From Sesamum alatum (lineage: Eukaryota; Streptophyta; Magnoliopsida; Lamiales; Pedaliaceae): a DNA stretch of 64,000 bases. A program made the position numbers and the translations under genes. Numbering within the stretch: the first letter of the stretch is position 1; each line of letters starts with the position of its first letter. Positions 22,093-35,013 of the stretch are shown here, piece after piece. The DNA is taken from positions 30,906,479 to 30,970,478 of the forward strand of contig JACGWO010000005.1 of assembly GCA_034509735.1 (NCBI GenBank), given 5' to 3'. The notes beneath the pieces are model-generated. The model saw nothing but the letters and a program-made list of their open reading frames with translations, did no database searches and was not told the DNA's origin.

Positions 22093-24165
22093 GTCTAGTC
22101 GTTGGTGTTGAGATCTCATGACAAGTTTAATTCATGAGTTCGAGTCTTATTGAACGTGTGGGTATTTATCTTATATATTGTATATGATTCTTTCCAATTT
22201 ATCATTGGTTAATTAAGTTATATTAATGTATCAATCAAATTGATGCATTATTCAGTTACTCAATTTATTGAAATATTGATAATCATGTGGTTACCGCTTC
22301 GATTATAAATAAATAAACAACACAAAATTCTCAAAATCAATTGAAAAAATATTGCATTTTTGTTAATCAAGATAGGCCTCTGCCTATTTTTTGATACTAC
22401 ATGATCAAAACCGATCAATAGGAAGAGACTAAAAGGAATCTAATGATCAACGAAATAAGTTAAAATTATCCTGCATATTTTAACCATAATTCCACCTGGA
22501 ATTATTAACGTACAATCATATTTTAATTTTGATTCATCATTTAAAAATACTAAAAGCCTGATTTCTAAGTTGGCATATTAACATGGTATGCTGCTAATGT
22601 ACTATTTCTGATAATTTTATTCAAATACTGGTGAAGCTAATTTTTTTAAAAAATATATATATACATTTCTACTTAAAATATTAATTTTGATAATTATTGT
22701 ATATGCATAAACACGTGCATTGAAGGCATCCAATGGTTATAGGGTATGAGATTCCAATAATTGAAAGACACTTTGATCGTTCAAAAATCTATGTAATTGG
22801 AGCCAGATTGGTCAAAATTACCTCACTCCTTTTTTAAATTGTATTCAAATCCCAATATCATTATTGATTTCAGCAAGTTAATTAAAGTATTCTTTTTTAT
22901 TGGGATTTTCATTCGATGATGATTTTTTTTCTCTCTCTTTCTTTTCTGATTGAGGAGGAAGGATGGTCAAGAAACGTCTAAAAGGGTATTTACGATAGTT
23001 TAAAATAAATGTTTATCAATTTATTATTAAAAATAAATTTAAAAAAATTGTTCTTTTGACATGTAATTTTTACTTTTGAATCACTCAAATTAAACTGATT
23101 TAAGTCAAAAAATTATAAACAGCTCCGTACTGTTTGGTGAAATTGTGGATAAATGCAAATTTCAAGAAACACGGAAAAGAAAGATGGAATGCGAACTTGA
23201 TCTAATATTATATTTTGGCTTAGTTTTCACATATTTAAATCTGTAGAAAATTGGCGGGGAAATATAAAAGGGCGCTCTGGTGGGGGATTGGGCTGACCCC
23301 TCGAGATAATCTTGATATACACTTAATTCAACTTTTTGGTACTCTTTTTGTAATTTAATTAAATTTGAAATTATGCTAAATATATATAGTTGATGAGTGA
23401 TTATTTGTCACAATATTCTTAATATGAGAAACACCAAATATAATCGTATATCTTTTTTGTATATTTTTTGGGCACGTATTTCGATTCTTTTGGTAAATTC
23501 TTAATAGAAAAGATGAATAGAATTAACACCAAATGTGATAGAGCTTAATCAAAAGAAAAACAATGGTAGAAGGTACGTACTAACGCAATAAAATAAACTA
23601 AGTTTCATTATCTCAAATCCAAAAGATACACGCATATATAGGAAAATAATATTTCATTTTTAAATAAAGAAGTCATTTTTTTGTTCAAATAGTAAGTGCG
23701 AGTGATTAATATTCCTCATTTAATTTCCTTTCGTTATCTGTATTTCTACAAAGAAACAATGCTTGCTAAACTAAGTTAATCAAAAATTTCTACAGAAATA
23801 CTCATTCATAATCTCGAGTGCTAATGTAGCGTATTTATAAACTTACAAAATAAAGAACCCTAATCTAAATAAGAAAAACATCGAATTAAACTAGAAAATA
23901 AATCATAACTAATACGAATTAAAATAATAAACAAATAAAATATCATCATCTCTTATAAAAAAGACTGTCAGCTGCAAACAAGTCTAACATGATCCCATCA
24001 TTAACCACTCTATTTAATTTCTAATTCATGAGATTAATTATTTAATGCATTCATCCTAACAACCCTAATGATCTTCTTGTCCCAACAATCTTTTTAATCT
24101 CATTGAAATCAGTCAGTAGCGCTCATGATCACTTTCATCTCCCTCCCCCTCTCTCTCTCTATATA
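22093..24165. other. Long AT-rich spacer, no gene seen
   Basis: About 2 kb without recognisable coding sequence or element ends. Short simple repeats (TATATA, CTCTCT) occur at 24140-24175. Confidence 0.5.
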
Positions 24166-24179
24166 TATATATGTAGAGA

Positions 24180-24452
24180 GAGAGAAAATGACTCAATAGT
24201 AACGAAAAAAAAGTAGTGTCGAGCTAATTAGCAAGTAAAATTTTCGTTTCTAATTTACATTATCTAATAAAAAGAATTACTTGCTAATACATTTAGCAAT
24301 GAAATTAAATTTACCTGTTAAAGAATTTAGCCACAAGTAGTTCAAAATATATATAAAATAGTGCAAATTACCAACAAAAATTTACTTGATAATTAGTTCA
24401 ACCCTGATTTTATCATCGAATTTTTTCATAGCTATATTTTTTTTTTGTAGTG
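24180..24452. mobile_element. Degraded CACTA-type MITE
   Basis: The inside matches the 3142/5206/36023 family (GTCGAGCTAATTAGCAAGTAAAA, TTAGCAATGAAATT). The right end TTTTTTTTTGTAGTG is recognisable but the left end is eroded within a GAGAGA repeat. No TSD can be assigned. Confidence 0.6.
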
Positions 24453-24964
24453 TCTCTCTCTCTCCACACACACATATATAAATATTTTAAATAGTAGAAT
24501 AAATAAAAAATAATTAAAAATACTGTAGGGGGATTAAATAAAAATTAGAGATTGGTCAGCGTGCATCCCGGGGCACATGACTTGGATCCAATGGACAGCC
24601 AGGACACCTATTTTACTTTGTTTTTATTTCAAATAATTTTATGGGACAGTTTTTGAGAGTCCAAGAAAGATATTTGCTAATCTTCCTAAGCATATGCTGC
24701 GCACTCATCACTCTCATTTTTTATTTTTGTTAAGACGTTTTGGTCTGTTTTATGACAGTGATTATTTTATACTAATTTAGACAGATTTTTTTCCTGTCTG
24801 ATCAGCTCAGTATTAAATTTCTCGTGCTTCAGTGGTCGGTGAAGGAGCTGCTGGAAACCCTAAAATAATTAGCATAAATTACAGTTCAACTGCCAATGTA
24901 AACCGTCGACGTTACCGACCATGCACACATGATGTTTTTCTGGATAGATATGAATATTAATTGT

Positions 24965-25250
24965 GGAAAAATTGCATTTTACTTCTGATATATAAATTAG
25001 GTGATTTCTGATTTTAAGTCCCAATAGTTTTTACTTCATCACATTGCATCTTTTAAGTAACTCTATATCGAAATTTTCGTTTCAAGTCAACTTCCCTTTA
25101 AGTTTTATACGAAATAAGCTCGTGCCAGTCACGTGCTCTCTGTCAATTGCATGCATAGTTTGACCTAATAGAACACGTGAGTGACACGTGCAACTTCCAT
25201 CAAAAAATTAGTGGAAATTAAGTTGAATTGATTGTAATCGATTTATTTAA
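24965..25250. mobile_element. Remnant of a MULE-type MITE with CACGTG motifs
   Basis: The start AAAATTGCATTTTACTTCTGAT resembles the terminus of the 18892 element, and GTCACGTGCTC and GACACGTGCAAC occur at about 25128 and 25180. The right arm is too decayed to define a TSD. Confidence 0.4.
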
Positions 25251-25259
25251 AAAAAAGAT

Positions 25260-25840
25260 TGATAGACACTCGCATACCGACTTGAATTCAAAACCACCTG
25301 CTAAATTTTTAGATTTTTTTTTTTGAACAGAAAATTTTTAGAAATTAATTAACCCTATAAAAATAAAGACAAGATTTTTAGGTTATAGAAGAAAAAAAGA
25401 TGATGACTACATATTTTCAAGTTGCTACAGAAAACTCATAGTTAACTGTACTATGATTTATTCTACGTCGGAATCCAAAGCAAATACCTCTCTCTCTCTC
25501 TCTCTCTCATGTGCATGCCTTTCCAAATTTTCATAGAACCTAATACTACACATATTTGTACACAACCTAATACTATATATACATATTTATATATTAAATA
25601 TTCTGAACAATTAATTAATAGAGTACATAAATTCCAAAATTGAATACAATAAATGGTACAGGAAATATTCCTTTTATGGGATTTGTATATGAAATAGGTT
25701 TGCAGTTGAAGGGATTTGGAGGGTGGAAGTGGAACTTAAACCACTGCAGTTTCATGTGATGGACTTTAATTCAGCATCTTCAGTACCTTTCTATTTTCCA
25801 AGCTTCGAGAGTAGTTAAAATGAAATAAATTGCTCCTTGT
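25260..25840. other. Spacer, no gene seen
   Basis: AT-rich with a CT microsatellite at about 25488-25508. Nothing coding was recognised. Confidence 0.5.
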
Positions 25841-26815
25841 GCAATGGAGGGCTGTTGCTATCAATACTCTACTAGGGACAATATGAGTTCACAAGTTTCT
25901 AGGTTGGTTGAGTTCCCCTCTAGACTCTACATTTTTCTTGTTTTTCTAGTTAGAAAGATGGGGAAAATAGGGGTAACACTCCACAGACTAGTCATGGAGA
26001 ATTGCAACCTCGTCACGTGTACTAATCAGGGTTCCCATTGTTGACTTAAAGGGTATTTGTGTGAGTTTATAAACTCTTTATGGAAATCTAGTCACCGAGA
26101 GAAGTCATTAGAAAAAATGTGGTGTATTTCCTAAAATCTGAAGAAGAAAGCTGAGCTACAGTGTTTATATACACGGAGAAGGGCAAGAGTAAAGTAACTG
26201 CTTCTAACTAACTGACACCTAAGTTTGTTTATACCACTAACAAAAAACATGTCGCACTAACAACCTACTAATAAAAACACGTATAGAAAAGGGCGAGTCT
26301 TTATAACTTAAAATTAAGTTGGCTTCGCGCCCTCAGCCACCAACTAACTTGAGCCAATTGAGCAAACACTCAACTAAAGCTCCATACTTGTACAGCCTCC
26401 CCCCAATGCGGAGCTAAGCCCAGCTTGAAAAAGAGTCAAATGAAGTCACCAATAGACAGTGATTCGTTAACAAGTCAGCGACCCAATCATGCCCAGGAAT
26501 GTGTATGGGAGCAAATAAATGAGCTTAAACTGATCTCACCAAATGATAATCAATGTCAAAATGCTTCGTGTGTTCGTGAAAAATAGGATTAGCTATGATG
26601 TGGAGGGCCACCTTGTCGTCTCACCAAAGGGTATAGGCTTGTGAATCGAAATTCGAAAGTCACAGAGAAGATAAGAAATCCACAATAGCTCAAATACCAT
26701 GGAGTCGTGCTATGGTACTTGGCTTTAGTAGCAGATCTAGAACCGTAACATGTTTCTTGGTTTTCAAGGAGATGAGAATGGGACCAAGAAATACACAAAA
26801 ATCAGTGAAAGAACG

Positions 26816-27660
26816 CTACGAATCAAGACAAGATGGCTGGCTGGCATCCGAATAGGCAGACAATTGAAGCGAAGTATCTGAAGGGAAGAACAACCCCAAA
26901 GTGGAAGAGCCATTTAAGTACCTTAGAACATGTATTGTAGCGCCCCAGTGAGAGTCTTGCAGATGCTGGAAAAACTGACTAAGTTGTTGCACTACAAATG
27001 AAATACCAAGGCAAGTAAACCCCCAATACAGAAGACGCCCAATAGGCCTCCTATAGTGGCTAGGATCAGACAAGAGAGAGCCTGAGTCAAGTGTCAATTT
27101 GAGGCCAGGTGGGAGGCGGTGCAAACTTATTTGGCCTCCAATATCTGTACATCCGTGAGTATATCCCTTAGGTATTTTGTTTGAGGAACAAGCAACCCAT
27201 GAGATACGAGGAAGTTCTAAGCCCAAAAAATACTTCGCAGGACCAAGATCCTTAATGGTGAATAAGTTGTTCAAGTAAAGCTTCATTGCAACCAATTCCT
27301 CTTCAAAATCTTCTGTGAGTATGATATCATCCACATATACTAATAGGGTTGTGATTTGCTGAGTGCATAATAAATAGGCAATGGTCACTAGAAGATTGAA
27401 TAAATTCATATGACAATAGCTGAGAAGTTAATTCTAAATTCCATTATCGACAGGCTTGGTTTAAACCATTAAAGAGCATATTAACTTGCAAATTTGTTCT
27501 AGTGTTGCATCTGTATACCCCTCCAGATGGGTCATGTATACATCTTCATCTAGATGCCCTTGCAATAAGGAATTGTTCACATCTAGCTGGAACAAAGGCC
27601 AACCTTTTGAGACTGCTATAGCCAGAAAATCTCTCATTGTTATTGCCTTGGCCACATGTG
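26816..27660 (-). pseudogene. Copia reverse transcriptase (RVT_2) and start of RNase H
   Basis: The N-terminal piece (27655-27461) has MAKAITMRDFLAIAVSKGWP then QLDVNNSLLQGHLDEDVYM, the expected motif with Asn replacing Ala in DVNNA/F. The second piece (27409-26816) contains the catalytic YVDD, IKDLGPAKYFLGLE, and a frameshifted stretch recovering at SHYRRPIGRLLYW. It ends in SAYSDASQPSCLDS, the RNase H start. Pieces are in different frames or separated by stops, so no enzyme is made. Confidence 0.85.
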
Positions 27661-29617
27661 AGAAGCTATCAAAGTAATCAATCCCTCATTTGGTTGTAGC
27701 CCTTAGTTGATTTATACTTTTGTATAGAGCCATCAGGATTCATCTTTTGCTTAACACCCATCGACATACAATGGGCTATCTCCCAGGAGGTAAGTCAACA
27801 AACTCCCAAGTAACATTAAGTTCAAGAGCAGCTAGCTCCTACCCAATTGCCTCAACCTATTTCTCATCTGTAATAGCCTGAAGATACGTTCTTGCCTCAT
27901 GCAAAAAAGATAAGTGTGTTGTGAATGATATATGTGCACTATTACAGGAATAAGGTAAGTAATGGGGAGGGGAGTATGTAGCACAATTACACACATAGTC
28001 ACTGAACCATGCAGGCTTAGTAGATGTTCTGTGAGATGGAACATAAATAGCTGGAGGAGCTATACATTCAGAGGGTGGAGAAATGTGTGAGCAAAAAGAT
28101 AGTGTAGTGTTTGGAGGATGAGTAGTGTCATCATCAATAATACAGATAAGGAGTGGAATTGTCTTTGTTAGTGGTGGAACTAAATGATAAGGGAACACAA
28201 TCTCATGAAAGATGACATTTCTAGAATGGAATAGTATATGTGATAATCCAAGTCATAAAACATTGTATGCTTTGTATAAGCGGTTGTAACCAAGAAAGAC
28301 ACTTATAAGTTTTGACATCAGTTTCTTGTTTATGAGATAAGACATTTGAAGCAAAACATAGGCAGCTAAAGACTCGAAGACTAGAATAAGTGGAGGTTTT
28401 TAGTAGAGGATTTCATATGGGGAATTCCAGTTCAATATAGGAATATATAAATAGCAATCAAATAAGTTGCTGCAAGTTAGACTCCCTCCCAAAATTTCCT
28501 TGGGAGAGAGGATTGAAATAACAAGGCTCTAGCCATGTCAAGTATGTGTCTATTTCTTCTCTACAACACCATTTTGTTGAGGTGTGTGAGAGCAGGATCA
28601 CTGATGTATAAAGGGAATCAGAAAGGGTATGACACTGTGTATTGACAAATTTTGTGCCAAATTTTTACCTTATTGAATAACACAAGAAGGAAGTGGTAGT
28701 CTAGGCTGTTTAGCCAAAGAATAAGTATTACAACCACTATCAGTACCAAACAACTCTAGTTCCAGTACATGTTTCAAAACAAACATGGAAGGATGGCCTA
28801 GCCTTCTATACCATAGGGTCTTATTACAAGACTGGGAGTTTAAATAGGAAGAATTTTTTACAGAAGTCTATAATTCAATTGTTACAGGATCAAAGGAAGA
28901 GCTATCTAGAACATACATGTTTCCTTGGAGTTTTCCTACTGTTATTATTATCTTACTTCCCTAGTCCTGTAACAAACATTTAGTGGAGTAAAAAACCACT
29001 TCGATAGATGAAGTAGAGCAAATTTTAGGGACAAACAACAAGTTAAACTTGAACTTAGGAACAAACAAGATTTCTGTGAGGGTGAGGTGACCATGTAATG
29101 TCATTGATCCTATGTCTAGATGTTTGTAAGGTGAGAATGAGTGGTCATGTTTCTAAGAGTTGTTTGTGTGCACACATATGGTAAGCAGCAGCCGTATCAA
29201 TAATCCAGGAACTCAGAGCACTACCTCCATGGCTAATAAGTGCACAGTTATTACATGAAAAGAATGTGCTACAAAGTTGGCCAGGGGATCATGTTGTACT
29301 AGTTGCAAGCCTCTCTTCACTAGCCTATTAGCTCCTGCAATAGTTCTTTGGTGCTTACCTTTTCAGGAAATATCCTCTTCTCCTCTACACCTACATTGAA
29401 TCCCCTTGCTGCTCTTGCCTTTTTTTTTTCTTCTTTTCCACCAATTCCTTGTACAAATATGGGGTACCATATAATTTAAAAAAAGTATCTCTTGTGTTCC
29501 CCAATTTCTCACAATAATCACAATATTTACTTGCTTATCCACATAGCCTTTTCTCTTTGCTCCGGTTTTGATTGTAGTATCTCTTTTATATCCTGTCCTA
29601 AAATTTATAGCATTTTC

Positions 29618-30240
29618 TGTTGGAAAATGGTGAATGATAAATTAAAGAATAAATCGTGACAAGTGTTTGGTTACGATGTGCGACACATAACAAGCTCATG
29701 ATAGCTCATGACAGCTCGTGACACGAAGATGATGGTTGATGGGCCCCAATCATCATCCGGTCGTGTCTGATCAACCTAATGGGTGTGTCCTTTGGTTAAA
29801 ATGATGTGTCCATTGGGTGAAACCATTTGGATGAAATGATGCGTCCATTTGGATGAAATTCCATAACCTTTCAAAGGCATCTTTTCTGATTGGACATGTC
29901 CGTTCGAAACACCTTTCCAACTCCTATAAATAGGCCCTCTCATTTCATTTCATTTAATGTATGATAGTGATTCAACTCATTCATAGCATTCTTAAGCATA
30001 AAAGCATTCTGCAAATAGAGTTTAGCAAGAGAGTTTTAAAATATCATTTGGTTCGCCGTTTCTTAAAGTTTGTAGTGCTGCTACTTTGAGATATAAAGTC
30101 GTTGTATCTTGGGAGACAAAATGCCGGTTTCGTGAGCACCAGAGCGGGGTAATAATTGTCTTAAAGATAAAGAGTCTAACTCTTGCCTCGACTTCGTAAT
30201 ACACAATTTCTCGCACTATCCATCTCGTTCATTCCCTACA
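29618..30240 (+). repeat. 5' LTR of the nested copia
   Basis: This is 623 bp, TG...CA, with a TATA-like CCTATAAATAGGCCC at about 29924-29938. Degenerate tandem units of about 20-28 bp (ATGTGTCCATTGGGTGAAACC-like) lie at 29780-29870. Confidence 0.88.
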
Positions 30241-30262
30241 AGTTTAAGACAATTATTAGTCA

Positions 30263-31200
30263 TTGTGTATTATAGCGAGTGAGTCTGCTGCTACCAATCC
30301 AGCTATGGCAACTGGATCTGCTACTGCTAATCCGGCTACTATGGTTGTCCAACCATATGTGCTACAACCGATTGCTGCCCCAGGAGAAAGGCTGGAGAAA
30401 TTATCAGGTAACGACTTTAAGAGATGGCATCAAAAGATGTTGTTTTACCTCACTACGTTGAACCTAGCTAAGTTCTTAAGTGAGGAAGCCCCCGTTGTTT
30501 CTGAGGAGGAGACTGATCCCTAACAAAGGGTTGCTTTTGATGCATGAGGACATGAGAATTTTCTATGCAGAAACTACATCCTCAATGGATTGAGCGATAT
30601 TTTGTACAACGTATATAGCTCAACCAAGAGTGCAAAAGCTCTTTGAGAATCCTTGAAAAAGAAATACAAAACGGAGGATGCCGGCTTGAAGAAATTCATA
30701 GTCGAGAATTTTTTGAAATTCAAAATGGTGTATTCCAAAATGGTAATGAGCCAAGTTCAAGAATTCCAAATGATCTTGCATGATTTGCATGCAGAAGGAA
30801 TTAGGCTCAGTGAATCCTTCCAAGTAGCTGCGATGATTGAAAAGCTACCTCTGATATGGAAGGAATTCAAAAGTTACTTGAATGGCGAGTTAGATGAAGA
30901 GATCTACATGGAACAACCTAAAGGGTTTGTCGTTCCTGGCCAAGAAAAGAAGTTTTGTAGACTTATCAAATTGTTGTATGGGCTTAAACAAGCTTATAAC
31001 AAATGACATGGAAAATTTGATAAACAATGCTGTCAAGTGACTTCAAGGTCAATGAGTGTGATAGATGTGTCTATGTTAAAGGCACTTCTAGCTCCTTTGT
31101 CATAGTCGATCTCTATGTAGATGCTATGTTGACAAAGGAAAGCAATCTCTACCAAGAAAGTATTGGCAAAATATTGTAATATGAAAGACATAAGGTTTAA
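30263..31200 (+). pseudogene. Copia gag fused to a reverse-transcriptase piece
   Basis: The gag UBN2-type region starts near 30263 (alanine- and threonine-rich lead, then LSGNDFKRWHQKMLFYLTTL), with a stop at 30521. It resumes at 30653 with KKKYKTEDAGLKKFIVENFL and IRLSESFQVAAMIEKLP. At about 30888 gag passes without a frame break into reverse transcriptase (DEEIYMEQPKGFVVPGQEKK, then KLLYGLKQA), which soon stops. The in-frame join indicates a clean internal deletion of roughly 2 kb relative to a full copia element. Confidence 0.82.
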
Positions 31201-32257
31201 TTAACGTAATGGTGGAGACTAAGATCTCTAAAACGTCTGTAGACTTGTCTTATCATAATCTCATCATGTTGAGATTGTACTAGAAAGTTCAATGTTCATG
31301 ACCATTCACCTGCTAAGACTCATGTAGATAGAAATCTACACTTAGCAAAGAACCAAGGTGAACACGAGGTCAAATTGAATTTTCAAGAATGATTGGTAGA
31401 TTAAGGTATATAGAGAAAAGCACTCGTTCTGTTATGAAATCTAGGGCTTCGTAATTTTTTGGAGTACGTCCTTGTTGGACAAAAGCAAGTGCTTGTTATT
31501 ATGATATATTGTGATAGTCGTTCGACTATTGAAAGGGCAAAGCAATATGTATAATGGTAAGTCGAGACATATACGTCGAATACATAATACCATAAGACAG
31601 TTGATCTCTAATGACATCATATCTATTGACTATATAAGTCAAAGGATAATTTAGCGGATCCATTAATGAAAGGCCTTTCTAGAGATCAAGTATACTGTTC
31701 GTCGAGGGGAATGTGATTAAAACCCGACAATTAAATCTTTATAGCGGTAACCCAACCTTGTTGACTGGAGATCCCAAGATCTTGGTTCAATGGGACAACT
31801 AAGTTATAAAGATTATGGAAAGCACTTGGAGTTTTACTCCTTCCCATTCCTATGACAAAAAGTGTTGTCAGTAAAGGTAGAGGTTAAGTTATAAGCTTTT
31901 AATGATTCTTATTCTAAGTCAAGAACATTATAGAAGATCACCTATATAAGTGTGAAGATGGGCCGCTTCAAATGTATAACACTTATGAATCCAAGATGGA
32001 GTCCACGGCCTAAACGGACTCAACCGTGAGAACTAAAGATATTAGAGAAGGCATTGTGTGGGTACTATTGTCTTGGTTTACACCAACGGCTGAACAGTTG
32101 AAGACATCATGTTCACTGATTAGCCAAGTAAATCCGATGGTATTCCTCTAAGGAAGGTTCAAAGCCACAAACTACCTATCCTGATGCAATGACTTCTCGG
32201 TTGAAACTCTCTTAGGTGTTTGCATGCTCATATGCATTAATTTTCATTCAAGTTTTT

Positions 32258-32851
32258 GATAGCTCATGACAGCTCATGACAGCTCGTGACACGAAGATGA
32301 TGGTTGATGGGCCCCACTCATCATCCGGTCGTGTCTGATCAACCTAATGGGTGTGTCCTTTGGTTGAAATAATATGTCCATTGGGTGAAACCATTTGGAT
32401 GAAATGATGCATCCATTGGAGTGAAATGGTATGTCCTTTGGGTGAAATGATGCGTCCATTCGGATGAAATGTCATAACCTTTCAAAGGCATCTTTTCTGA
32501 TTGGACATGTCCGTTCGAAACACCTTTCCAACTCCTATAAATAGGCCCTCTCATTTCATTTCATTTAATGTATGACAGTGATTCAACTCATTCATAGCAT
32601 TCTTAAGCATAAAAGCATTCTGCAAATAGAGTTTAGCAAGAGAGTTTCAAAATATCATTTGGGTCGCCGTTTCTCAAAGTTTGTAGTGCTGCTACTTTGA
32701 GATATAAAGCCGTTGTATCTTAGGAGACAAATTTCCGGTTTCGTGAGCACCAGAGCGAGGCAATAATTGTCTTAAAGATAAAGAGTCTAACTCTTGCCTC
32801 GACTTCATAATACACAATTTTCCGCAATATCCATCTCGCTTATTCCCTACA
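32258..32851 (+). repeat. 3' LTR of the nested copia, 5'-shortened
   Basis: It is homologous to 29618-30240 from the GCTCATGACAGCTCGTGACACG segment to CCCTACA. It has an extra CATGACAGCT unit and one additional ~28-bp tandem unit near 32410-32440. Confidence 0.85.
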
Positions 32852-33539
32852 TTTTCACCATTACTGCCAGTTCCATATGGACTTCCTTATGTTTCTTCAT
32901 TCTTAGAACCATAGAGTAGGCTTTATTTGCTGTAGGAACAAGATCCATAACAAGCAACTTCCTCACATGGTCAAAACCGTCACTCAGCCCTTCAAGACTT
33001 GTATTAACTAAGTGAATACAACTAACTCACCAATAGCCTTTGCAACTCCACAAGTGCATCCACCACAAGTACACTACAGTGTAGGCATCAAACAGCTATT
33101 TCATGCCACAATTTTTTCAACTTTTGTTAATATGCTCCTAGACAAGTTTTTTGGTGACAAGGATGCAATTTCTCATTGCAATTGATAAAGCAGTGGATCA
33201 TTGCATTTTTCATACCTCTTCTCTAGATTTAGCCATAGACTTTTAGCTTATCTGTTATACATAAAGCCTTCCTTTATATCTCATGATATGGAATTCAAAA
33301 TCCAAGTAGTCACCATACTATCAACCCAAATTCATTGCTCAAAGCTCGCATCAATCACATCAGGTTTTGCAAGTGTTCTATCAGTGTTCCTCTTCACTCG
33401 CTTTCGGATTGAATTTCAGTCGAGAAGGGGGTTAGGATTTTGTTTTCGGAAGAAATAAAGTAATTTTCTCTCTCCTCGACTTTGATTGAGTTAGGTAAAT
33501 GGATACTTTTATTTAGCTAAACCCTTAACCTAAAACTGC

Positions 33540-33950
33540 CAGCTCCCCCCTTTAAAGTGGCAACACTAACGCCCACGTGCTAAGCATGTGGTTTTGGTCA
33601 TATTTTTCTCGGCGAAACTAGTTTTACCAAAAAATGTTAAAGTGTGGGGACTAAGTTTGGTTATTTTCAAAAGCATGGAACTAAAGTTATAAAGGGCGTA
33701 TAGTGTGCACGGGACTAATTTTGCAATTAGCTCCCCCTCCCACCCAAACCTATTTTGCCAATCTACCCCCTTCAACCGGTCATCCTAACATCTTTTGCCT
33801 TTTCCATCACATTTTTAATAGCATGACTAGTTTTGAAAAAAAAAAATATTAAAGTGTGAAACTAAGTTTTGCTATTTCCAAACGCATGGGACTAAAGTCA
33901 CAAAAAGGCCTATAGTGTGGGACTAATTTTGCAATTAACTCAGATGTAAC
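33540..33950. repeat. MULE-type MITE remnants with a ~90-bp direct duplication
   Basis: CCACGTGCTAAGCATGTGG at about 33572-33594 matches the element at 20562. The segment 33648-33742 is repeated with changes at 33850-33943 (both end GGGACTAATTTTGCAATTA). Ends are eroded, so no TSD can be given. Confidence 0.5.
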
Positions 33951-34239
33951 ATCTTATAAGCTCTAAAAATATTTATAAGATGTATGAGCTTATAAGATCT
34001 TTGCTTTTAAATAAGTTAGCCAAACACCCTTTTAATATCGCCAAGAGTCAAAAACCTAAAACATATGGGAATAACACACAGGTCAAAATGTACGTTGAGG
34101 CCCACAAAACGCCTGGGCAATAATTTGAAATGAATATGACAACAACGTTCGATCTTAACTAATAAGCCACAAAAATTAGTAGTGCCCCCTAGAATCTACA
34201 ATATACTAGAATAAGTATCTAGTTGCTTTGGTGATCAAT

Positions 34240-34504
34240 GTTTTTGGATTTAATATATACTATTATATAAAGCAAACTCTATTTTTACTAATAAATGGCA
34301 GTTACTTACACCGCAACACCAATTTTTAGTTATACCGATAATACCCCTAAGTTAGTTTTCATTTCATTTCATTTCTTTATTTCTTTCTTTTTTTTTTATA
34401 AATGCAATGTGTTGATTAAGATGTGTATTTTCTTATTTACAATAACTTTAAAGCGTGCAATATTATCTTATATGCACGCAGGGACGGCGTGCCACAACGG
34501 CTAG
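34240..34504 (+). mobile_element. Small non-autonomous Helitron
   Basis: The start resembles plant Helitron 5' ends (TATACTATTATATAAAGC near 34256), and the end is GGCGTGCCACAACGGCTAGT at about 34485-34504. It closes in the CTAGT characteristic of Helitron 3' termini. No helicase is encoded. A related copy lies in opposite orientation at 34650-34930. Confidence 0.6.
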
Positions 34505-34649
34505 TGTATATATATACAAGCCATATTGTGTACACTGATGGCATTCTCCTACGAAACTATTGGAGTAGTGTAAAACCAAAAACCAAGTTTATGGTAGCAT
34601 GAGTCTCTTCCCGTAAAAACTCTTTGACGATCAAATTAATAATACTAGC

Positions 34650-34930
34650 CGTTGGGGCACGTTGTTCTTGCGTGCATATAATAAATATTCTTTCGTGTTT
34701 GAAAATATATTTTATAAATAGAGAAAAAATATAAACCAATACATCATATTTAAAAAAAAAAAACAAAGAAAGAAATAAAGAAACTAGTTTATCATTTAAT
34801 GTAAAATTTAGAAGTTAAATAAGTTAGCTATAGACATTTTTGGCTTTACAACAAAATGGTGCAGTAGTGTCATTAACCATCGTTTGTGAGTGTGGATGGC
34901 CTTTTCTTTTTATATTAGTATAGATATACA
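34650..34930 (-). mobile_element. Small non-autonomous Helitron, opposite orientation
   Basis: On the minus strand it begins TCTATACTAATATAAAAAGA (about 34928) and ends AACGTGCCCCAACGGCTAGT (about 34650). The 3' end is nearly the same as that of the copy at 34240-34504, giving a head-to-head-looking pair of 3' ends about 150 bp apart. Confidence 0.6.
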
Positions 34931-35013
34931 GTCAAAGTATAAATTGAGAAAAAAAGGTGTCTATTAAATTCATTTCTTATTTAAATTTTGAACTGGGTAT
35001 TTGTATAGTCTGC

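Larger units (their letters stand above)
29618..32851 (+). mobile_element. Young non-autonomous copia derivative nested in the old copia
   Basis: TTTTC flanks both ends (29613-29617 and 32852-32856), a perfect 5-bp TSD. The 5' LTR is 29618-30240, beginning TGTTGGAAAATGG and ending CCCTACA. The 3' LTR is 32258-32851 and lacks about the first 75 bp. Between them is gag joined in frame to reverse transcriptase, then RNase H-like remnants (CDSRSTIERAKQ-like residues near 31510). Protease, integrase and much of RT are missing, so it depended on another element. Confidence 0.9.
26040..33460 (-). mobile_element. Old copia retrotransposon, split by a younger copia element
   Basis: Minus-strand remnants run in order. 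Gag lies at about 33450-32860 (WILNSISWDIKEGF, NKAYSMVLRMKK). After the insertion at 29618-32851 come the zinc-knuckle and integrase remnants (29600-28200), a Ser/Thr/Pro-rich linker (28198-27857), reverse transcriptase with FQLDVNNSLLQGHLDEDVYM (27600-27540) and LLVYVDDIIL (about 27335-27364), and RNase H remnants (27000-26420). A polypurine tract GGGGGGAGGC at about 26395-26404 precedes a 3' LTR ending at 26394. The other LTR edge and a 5' LTR were not resolved. Numerous stops show an old insertion. Confidence 0.8.
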
